This document shows, piece by piece, positions 8,527 to 14,132 of a stretch of 24,878 nucleotides of DNA (position 1 is its first letter; every line of letters begins with the position of its first letter). This DNA is from an uncultured Oscillospiraceae bacterium. Lineage in GTDB: Bacteria > Bacillota_A > Clostridia > Oscillospirales > Oscillospiraceae. A program made the position numbers and the translations under genes. The notes under the pieces were generated by a model. That model made no database searches and had not been told where the DNA came from. It was given only the letters and a program-made list of their open reading frames with translations. Location: positions 1-24,878 of the forward strand of contig CAKTNU010000005.1 in assembly GCA_934589325.1 (NCBI GenBank), read 5' to 3'.

Positions 8527-9995
8527 TGCAAGTGGATACGGAAAATAAAAATTACATAGACCTCACAGAGCTGATGACCCGCTTCTTCCGCGAGCTGAGG
8601 ACGCTGTGGCTGCCGGTGGTACTGATAACTGCGGCGCTTGCGGCGCTGTTTGCGCTGCGGGCGAAGCTGAGCTTCGTGCCGAGGTACGAGTCCAAGGCGA
8701 TGTTCACCGTCAGCTCCGGCTATTCGTCGGATGATATACTGTCCTACAGCTATTATTACGATAATGAGGCCGCAAAGCAGCTGGCCGCCGCATTCCCGTA
8801 CATGCTGCGGATGGACGTTATGAACGAGCTTGTCAAGCAGGAGCTGGGCGTGAGCTATATAAACGGCAGCATCAATGCCGAGGCTGTCGCCGATACGAAC
8901 CTGTTTGTCCTGACAGTCACCAGCACGAGCGCACAGGATGCGTATGATATATTGAACGCGGTCATAAAGAGCTATCCCCGGGTCGCGCTGTATATGGTCG
9001 ACTATTCGCAGGTCGTTATGAAGAGCGAACCGACTATGGCGACCGCGCCGTATAACAGCCTCTCGATCAAGGGACCAGCGATCAAAGGCGGGCTGCTCGG
9101 CCTTGTACTGGGCTGCGCGATAGTTCTTGTCCTGGCGATGATGCGTAAGACTATATACGGAACGGATGACCTCAAGGCTTCGATAAATATGCCGGTGCTT
9201 GCGAACATCTCGCTGACCTCGGCGAAAAAGCGCCGCAGCAGCAAGAGCGGCCTGTCGATAAGCCGCACAGGGGCGGATCCGGATTTCGTTGAATCCATCC
9301 GCGGCCTGCGCATCAAGCTCCTGCGAGGTATGACCGCGCCCGGCGCGCAGGTGATACTCGTCACCAGCACCCTCCCCGGTGAGGGCAAGACGACGATATC
9401 CTCGAATCTCGCCCTGTCGCTTGCAAGCAGCGGACTGAAAACCGTGCTCATCGACACCGACCTCAGAAAGCAGGACGATAAGGATGCTCTGGGAGTCAGC
9501 GATAAGGCGCCCGGCCTGCCGGAGTACATGCTGGACAGCCGGCTGGATGTATCGCGCATGCTCTCGGATGTACCGGGCAGTACGCTGAAGGTCATATGCA
9601 GCATGGAGCCGAAGCGCCGTCCGGCGCTGGACGGCCGGCGGCTCGAGGAGCTTATAGAGCAGCTCCGGCCGGAGTTTGATTATATAGTCCTCGATACTCC
9701 GCCCTGCGGCGTTGTCTCCGATGCGAAGTTCATCTGCCGCTATGCGGACGCCGTAGTTTACGTCGTGCGCTACGACTATGCGGCGCGCAGCCAGATAATC
9801 GACTCCGTGCAGGAACTGGCCGGGCAGAAGGCGAAGCTCGCCGGAAGCGTCCTCAACGGTGCACCCGCAAGCCGCCGTGCCAAGGGTTACGGATATGGCT
9901 ACGGGAAATACGGCTACAGCAAGTACGGGTACAGTAAATACGGATATAAGAAATACGGCTACGGCAGGGGCAGCTCTGCCGAAGATAAAACATGA
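8526..9995 (+). CDS. CpsC-CpsD fusion: Wzz-domain bacterial tyrosine kinase, copy 2
   Basis: This is a second, diverged 489-residue fusion of the same architecture, also predicted to be membrane-bound. Wzz helices lie at 27-45 and about 187-206, with a kinase domain containing Walker A LPGEGKTT (283-290), Walker A' VLIDTDLR (307-314) and Walker B YIVLDTPP (386-393). Its tail (455-480) has 11 tyrosines, mostly as four KYGY units. A second tyrosine cluster, SYSYYYD, sits in the extracellular loop around residues 73-79. The ATG at 8526 overlaps the preceding TGA (TGATG), so the pair is translationally coupled; an in-frame TTG one codon earlier is possible. Both copies keep all three Walker motifs, so neither is obviously inactive. 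Division of labour between them is unknown. Confidence 0.93.
   Translation: MQVDTENKNYIDLTELMTRFFRELRTLWLPVVLITAALAALFALRAKLSFVPRYESKAMFTVSSGYSSDDILSYSYYYDNEAAKQLAAAFPYMLRMDVMNELVKQELGVSYINGSINAEAVADTNLFVLTVTSTSAQDAYDILNAVIKSYPRVALYMVDYSQVVMKSEPTMATAPYNSLSIKGPAIKGGLLGLVLGCAIVLVLAMMRKTIYGTDDLKASINMPVLANISLTSAKKRRSSKSGLSISRTGADPDFVESIRGLRIKLLRGMTAPGAQVILVTSTLPGEGKTTISSNLALSLASSGLKTVLIDTDLRKQDDKDALGVSDKAPGLPEYMLDSRLDVSRMLSDVPGSTLKVICSMEPKRRPALDGRRLEELIEQLRPEFDYIVLDTPPCGVVSDAKFICRYADAVVYVVRYDYAARSQIIDSVQELAGQKAKLAGSVLNGAPASRRAKGYGYGYGKYGYSKYGYSKYGYKKYGYGRGSSAEDKT
9888..9965 (+). repeat. Gly-Tyr coding repeat, copy 2
   Basis: Degenerate tandem repeat whose main unit is aa(a/g)tacgg(c/g/a)ta(c/t), encoding KYGY four times after a YGYGYG start. 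It gives the second kinase a tail of 11 tyrosines that differs in spacing and in lysine content from copy 1. Confidence 0.9.
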
Positions 9996-10471
9996 CGAAA
10001 AGGGTCGATACGGCTGAGTATATGGATGTCCTGCGCGAGCTTGTCGGGCAGGGGCACCGCGTGTCCGTCAAGGTCGCGGGCAGCAGTATGGCGCCCTTCC
10101 TGCGTGACGGCAGGGATACGGTGTTTTTCTCCGCGCCGCGGACCGGGATAGAAAAGGGCGACATTGTCTTTTACACCCGCCCGGGCGGGCAGTATGTGAT
10201 GCACCGCGTGTGCCGTATTGCCACGGACGGCAGTCTGGATATCTGCGGGGATGGGCAGTGCGTCATGGAGTGCGGTGTGCCGCGTTCGGCAGTGTTTGCA
10301 AGGGTCGACAAGGCCGAACGGGACGGAAGGCTGATCGCTCCCGGCGATAAATACTGGGACTTTTACGCAGGCTTTTGGGTGGATTCATTCAGAGTGCGTC
10401 CGGTGCTGCTCCGCGGAGGGAGTGCGGCGAAGAAAATGCTGAAGCGGCTCGGCATTGAGGTCGGCCTTTGA
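9992..10471 (+). CDS. S24/S26-family peptidase (signal-peptidase-like, no membrane anchor)
   Basis: The 159-residue protein keeps the core of the S24/S26 fold: VAGSSMAPFLRDG (28-40) with the nucleophile Ser before Met (Ser32), GDIVFY (56-61), then VMHRV (69-73), and an ICGDG turn near 84-88. His71 sits where bacterial signal peptidases have the catalytic Lys, as in ER/SipW-type enzymes, so a Ser-His dyad is expected. Unlike a real signal peptidase, no hydrophobic segment long enough to span the membrane is seen. Its ATG overlaps the stop of the second kinase (ATGA) and it precedes an ABC exporter, so it may process an exported peptide or protein. Substrate and location are inference. Confidence 0.82.
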   Translation: MTKRVDTAEYMDVLRELVGQGHRVSVKVAGSSMAPFLRDGRDTVFFSAPRTGIEKGDIVFYTRPGGQYVMHRVCRIATDGSLDICGDGQCVMECGVPRSAVFARVDKAERDGRLIAPGDKYWDFYAGFWVDSFRVRPVLLRGGSAAKKMLKRLGIEVGL

Positions 10472-10488
10472 TTCAGATGGAGGATCCG

Positions 10489-12264
10489 ATGGAACAGGGC
10501 AGCGAAAATAAAAATAACGGGCCGCTCCGCTCGGAGTCTCTCGGTATGCTGATAAAAAGTCTCCGGGACGGAAGCTTCCGCGAGATGTATGCCGACTGGA
10601 AGTGGATAATGCGATACGCCGGGCCGTACAAGTCCCGTATCGCACTGTATACGCTGCTGGGGCTGCTGTGCAGCGCTACGGGACTTGCCTCGAGCGTTGC
10701 GGGAAAGTACGTTATAGACATCATCACCGGCTATGACTCGAGCCGACTCTGGCTCGTCGCTGTGCTGATGGTCGCGGGAGCGGCACTCAGCATCGGCTTT
10801 TCAAGCCTGTCGTCGTGGGTCTCGGCCCGGCTGGGCGTGGACATAAACAACGACATTCAGGCGGATGTTTTCGGCTGCCTGCTCGACTCCGAATGGCTCG
10901 AGCTTAGCCGCTTTAAGAGCGGAGATATTTTGAACCGCTTCACCTCGGATGTCGGCACCGTCGCATCGAACGCTATATGCTGGATACCGAATCTGGTGAT
11001 ATATCTCTTCAGCTTTGCGGCGACCTTCTGCGTTATAATGTACTATGACCCGATCATGGCGCTCATCGCGTTTGCAAGTGCTCCGGTGCTGCTGTTCACG
11101 TCGCGGCCGCTGATGCGAAAAATGCGCGGCTACAGCCGCAAGACCCGCGAAACGCTCAGCGAGCTTTCGGCATTTCAGGTGGAGGTATTCTATAACGTCG
11201 ATTCCATAAAGAGCTTTGACGCCGAGGACGACACAAAGCACCGCCTCAAGGACTGGCAGGATAGGTATAAGGACGTCGCCTTGGGCTATAACTCGTTCAG
11301 CATCCGGACAAAGGCATGGCTGGCGGTACTGGGCAAGCTGGTGGAGTTCATAGCCTTCGGCTACTGCCTGTGGCGGCTTTGGGGGCACTATATAAATTAC
11401 GGCACGATGACGCTGTTCCTGCAGCAGCGCGCAGGACTCAGCAGCGCTTTTTCCGGCCTTGTCGGGATGCTGCCCGCCGCTATGACGAGCTCTGTCGCCG
11501 CCCGGCGAATACGCGAGCTTGCAGAGCTTCCGAAGGAGCCGCGGGGAGAGACACCGGAGCATGACGGCGCATATGCGCTGGAGCTCAAGAATATAGATTT
11601 TTCATACACTCAAGGCGTAAAGGTGATAAGCGATTCGGGCTTCTCGGCCGCACCGGGCGAGATAGTCGCGCTGGTGGGGCCGTCCGGCGAGGGCAAGACC
11701 ACGCTGATACGCCTGCTTCTCGGCCTCATACATCCGAAATCCGGAACAGCAAGGCTGACAGGTCCCGACGGGGAGATACCGATATCGGCCGACACGCGGC
11801 GGCTGTTCTCCTATGTTCCGCAGGGGAACACCGTGTTCTCCGGCACTATTGCCGACAATCTGCGCATCGTCAGGCAGGACGCCGACGACGGACAGATCAT
11901 AGCTGCGCTGAAGGCGGCATGTGCATGGGATTTCGTCTCAAAAATGCCGGAGGGGATAAACAGCTCCGTCGGCGAGCGCGGGCGCGGACTGTCGGAGGGA
12001 CAGGCGCAGCGTATCGCGATAGCGCGTGCGATACTGCGCGATGCGCCGATACTGCTGATGGACGAGGCAACCAGCGCGCTTGATGTTGCCACCGAGCGGC
12101 AGGTGCTGCGCAGTATTCTGGAGCATTGCCCGGACAAGACCTGCGTCATAACTACCCACCGGCCGAGCGTGCTGAACATGTGCAGCCGTGTTTACCGCGT
12201 ACTGGATACCCGCGTTACGGAGCTTTCCGAGGAGGAGAGCGCAAAAATGGTCATGGACTTTTAA
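10489..12264 (+). CDS. ABC exporter, fused membrane and ATPase domains (MsbA type)
   Basis: The 591-residue half-transporter has a six-helix type-1 exporter domain (about 48-340) followed by a full ATPase domain: Walker A GPSGEGKT (397-404), Q-loop YVPQG (442-446), signature LSEGQ (501-505), Walker B ILLMDE (521-526), D-loop SALD and H-loop His557. It should act as a homodimer in the membrane, exporting a lipid, peptide or glycan intermediate. It has no N-terminal C39 peptidase domain, so leader removal would have to come from elsewhere, for example the S24/S26 protein encoded just before it. The start at 10489 is preferred because GGAGG (10479-10483) lies 5 bases upstream; the in-frame ATG at 10477 overlaps that site. 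Confidence 0.93.
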   Translation: MEQGSENKNNGPLRSESLGMLIKSLRDGSFREMYADWKWIMRYAGPYKSRIALYTLLGLLCSATGLASSVAGKYVIDIITGYDSSRLWLVAVLMVAGAALSIGFSSLSSWVSARLGVDINNDIQADVFGCLLDSEWLELSRFKSGDILNRFTSDVGTVASNAICWIPNLVIYLFSFAATFCVIMYYDPIMALIAFASAPVLLFTSRPLMRKMRGYSRKTRETLSELSAFQVEVFYNVDSIKSFDAEDDTKHRLKDWQDRYKDVALGYNSFSIRTKAWLAVLGKLVEFIAFGYCLWRLWGHYINYGTMTLFLQQRAGLSSAFSGLVGMLPAAMTSSVAARRIRELAELPKEPRGETPEHDGAYALELKNIDFSYTQGVKVISDSGFSAAPGEIVALVGPSGEGKTTLIRLLLGLIHPKSGTARLTGPDGEIPISADTRRLFSYVPQGNTVFSGTIADNLRIVRQDADDGQIIAALKAACAWDFVSKMPEGINSSVGERGRGLSEGQAQRIAIARAILRDAPILLMDEATSALDVATERQVLRSILEHCPDKTCVITTHRPSVLNMCSRVYRVLDTRVTELSEEESAKMVMDF

Positions 12265-12294
12265 AAAATATTCAGATCAGAAGGAGAGAACAGC

Positions 12295-12468
12295 ATGAAA
12301 CTTCCGAAACTTGCAAAGCGTAAAAACACCCCGGTGGTCATCATCAAGAAGGCGCGCCGGAAATATCACAAATTGTTCTTCGTTATCGGCGCCGCCGTTG
12401 GCGGCACGGTCGGCTTCAAGCTCCGCGACATAGTGGATATGCTGGCCGAGAAACTGAAAAAGAAATAA
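12295..12468 (+). CDS. 57-aa basic, glycine-zipper-like small membrane protein
   Basis: This small gene has a strong ribosome site (AAGGAGA, 12281-12287) 7 bases before its ATG and is the last gene of the operon, 30 bases after the ABC exporter. The product starts with a very basic segment rich in Lys/Arg (residues 1-26), continues with one hydrophobic Gly-rich stretch (LFFVIGAAVGGTVGF, 27-41) and ends with an amphipathic Lys-rich helix. The Gly spacing recalls YtxH-like or glycine-zipper small membrane proteins. It could be a small accessory subunit of the exporter or kinases, or a short exported peptide. No function can be assigned from sequence. Confidence 0.8.
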   Translation: MKLPKLAKRKNTPVVIIKKARRKYHKLFFVIGAAVGGTVGFKLRDIVDMLAEKLKKK

Positions 12469-12481
12469 GACGTATCAGGAG

Positions 12482-12523
12482 CCGGCGGAGAGTCATAAGT
12501 ACTCTCCGCCGGTTTAAAAATTT
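12482..12523 (+). terminator. Terminator of the tyrosine-kinase operon
   Basis: Perfect 12-bp GC-rich stem CCGGCGGAGAGT / ACTCTCCGCCGG with a 7-base loop, followed by TTTAAAAATTT, 13 bases after the small membrane protein gene. The T-run is interrupted, so termination may be incomplete. Confidence 0.75.
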
Positions 12524-12562
12524 GTGCCGCGGCGATAATTTCAGTATCGATCAGCCCGCGGC

Positions 12563-12588
12563 GCGGCCTTAAGAAATTTTAAGGCCGC
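12563..12588. repeat. Palindrome just upstream of the LCP promoter
   Basis: Perfect 10-bp inverted repeat GCGGCCTTAA / TTAAGGCCGC with a GAAATT loop, ending 6 bases before the -35 box at 12595. It has no T-run. It could be a regulator-binding palindrome or a second, weak transcription barrier. Confidence 0.6.
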
Positions 12589-12594
12589 CGTTCA

Positions 12595-12622
12595 TTGAAA
12601 TTTAACTATTCGGCGCTATAAT
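12595..12622 (+). promoter_or_regulatory. Promoter of the LCP gene
   Basis: TTGAAA (12595-12600), 16-bp spacer, consensus TATAAT (12617-12622). The start would be near 12629, giving a leader of about 37 nt with AGGGAGA before the ATG. Confidence 0.7.
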
Positions 12623-12665
12623 ATTAGCCGAAAAAGGAGACATTGCCTGCCGGAAGGGAGAGAAC

Positions 12666-13919
12666 ATGAGAAAAAAGAGCAAAACTCAGATGTTTTTCAG
12701 AGCGTTTTTCACCATCATCGCCGTTATTGCGCTGGTGGTCATCGGCGCGTTCTGTGCATATATGCTGTGGGAGAAGGCTCCGGCTGTTTCGGATGAGGCT
12801 CCAGCCGTCGTCTCTGCAAAGCCTGTAAAGACCGATACGGGCGACAAGACGCCGGCGGAGACCGATGATCCCGGCACCGCATTCAATACCGAGCGTCAGG
12901 ACGGCGTGTACACGGTGCTGCTCGTCGGCAATGACGACGGCAACGGCAACACCGACACGATAATAGTCGGCAAGATAGACACCGTGCAGCACAAGATGGA
13001 CTTTGTCAGCATACCCCGCGATACGTTCGTCAACATCGGCTGGAACATACGTAAGATAAACGCCGTATATTGGGGAACGGTCAATTCCGGCGGCAGCGGC
13101 ATCGACGGCCTGCGCCAGCAGGTCAAGAATCTGCTGGGCTTTGACGTGGACTGCTATGCGGTCATAGATCTTGACGTGTTCATTGACACTGTCGACACGC
13201 TCGGCGGCATATACTTTGATGTTCCGCAGGACATGGATTATGAGGACGCGAGCCAGAACCTGTATATCCATGTAAAAGCGGGCTATCAGCTGCTCGACGG
13301 GTATCAGGCCATGGGCGTCTGCCGCTACCGCAGCGGATACGTTACCGGTGATCTCGGACGCGTCGAGACACAGCAGAAGTTTCTGAAGGCCGCTGCGAGC
13401 CAGTTCATTACGCTCGGCAATATCCCGAACATATCCAAGATCACGCAGATACTATCGGACGGCATGGATACAAACCTCACAGCTGCGAATATCGCCTTTT
13501 TCCTGCGGCAGGCGCTGCTGTGCAAGAGTGAGGACATCAATTTCTACACCATGCCGAACGACCCGGACATGGTACAGGGATTGAGCTATGCGTTTGTTGA
13601 GCTGTACCCGTGGCTTGATATGGTAAATGCTTATTTGAACCCATATACTACGCCAATCACCGCTTCAAATGTCGACATAGTCTACCGCAGCGGCGGTGTG
13701 ATATGCTGCACGGGCGAGCTTCGGGGCGCGTGGTACTTTGAGGATACGTCGACGGATCCGAGTGAGACTCCGTCCGCCGACGTGACCATCGTACCGGAGC
13801 CGACAGACTCACCGGAGCCTTCGGAGAATCCGGAACCGAGTCAGGAGCCGCTGCCGGAACCTACTCAGGAGCCCGCTCCTGATTCGGACCCAACGCCGGA
13901 AATAACGATAGTTGGATGA
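12666..13919 (+). CDS. LytR-CpsA-Psr (LCP) family glycopolymer ligase
   Basis: The 417-residue protein attaches undecaprenyl-linked glycopolymers to peptidoglycan on the outer face of the membrane. It has a short basic N-terminus, one membrane helix (10-34), a linker and an LCP domain (about 80-340). Family residues are present: NTDTIIV (96-101, with Asp97), SIPRDT (115-120, Arg118), KINAVY (130-135) and RYRSGYVTGDLGR (220-232) carrying the conserved Arg and Asp. The C-terminus (about 355-413) is a low-complexity spacer of PEP/PSE units rich in Pro, Glu and Ser, unusual for the family and resembling wall-spanning segments. It follows the tyrosine-kinase operon with its own promoter, so it probably anchors the polymer that operon controls. 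ATG 12666 has AGGGAGA upstream. Confidence 0.93.
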   Translation: MRKKSKTQMFFRAFFTIIAVIALVVIGAFCAYMLWEKAPAVSDEAPAVVSAKPVKTDTGDKTPAETDDPGTAFNTERQDGVYTVLLVGNDDGNGNTDTIIVGKIDTVQHKMDFVSIPRDTFVNIGWNIRKINAVYWGTVNSGGSGIDGLRQQVKNLLGFDVDCYAVIDLDVFIDTVDTLGGIYFDVPQDMDYEDASQNLYIHVKAGYQLLDGYQAMGVCRYRSGYVTGDLGRVETQQKFLKAAASQFITLGNIPNISKITQILSDGMDTNLTAANIAFFLRQALLCKSEDINFYTMPNDPDMVQGLSYAFVELYPWLDMVNAYLNPYTTPITASNVDIVYRSGGVICCTGELRGAWYFEDTSTDPSETPSADVTIVPEPTDSPEPSENPEPSQEPLPEPTQEPAPDSDPTPEITIVG

Positions 13920-13988
13920 AAGTGTCGATAATTGTCGTAAAAATGTAACTAGTTTGTAAATTTATTTCTTAATATTGCTTAATATCAG

Positions 13989-14017
13989 TTGCAGCAAAGT
14001 GGCAAAAGTGTTATAAT
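13989..14017 (+). promoter_or_regulatory. Promoter of the surface protein gene
   Basis: TTGCAG (13989-13994), exactly 17 bp, then TATAAT (14012-14017). Transcription would start near 14024, leaving a structured leader of about 110 nt. Confidence 0.7.
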
Positions 14018-14060
14018 CGCCATGCAAAGATAGGAAAAGTACATAAAGTACATATATTTA

Positions 14061-14120
14061 ATGTCGTGCCGCAATACATGCGGCATGACATAACTTGAGA
14101 TTTTCCTTTGTCTCAAAAGG
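14061..14120 (+). promoter_or_regulatory. Two-hairpin 5' leader of the surface protein gene
   Basis: First hairpin: 13-bp stem (14061-14073 with 14079-14091, one G-U pair) and a 5-base loop. Second: TTGAGA (14095-14100) pairs with TCTCAA (14111-14116). The loop of the second contains CCTTT (14105-14109), which could instead pair with AAAGG (14116-14120), the upstream edge of the AAGGAGG ribosome site (14117-14123). The two pairings exclude each other. No known riboswitch consensus was recognised. Confidence 0.5.
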
Positions 14121-14132
14121 AGGATACAGGAA

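Noticed and set aside
8395..9965. CRISPR-like or satellite repeats
   Set aside because: The repeats are degenerate, in frame, lack spacers and encode the Gly-Tyr kinase tails.
12482..12588. Riboswitch between the operon and the LCP gene
   Set aside because: The two hairpins lie before the LCP promoter at 12595-12622, not inside its transcript, and match no known aptamer.
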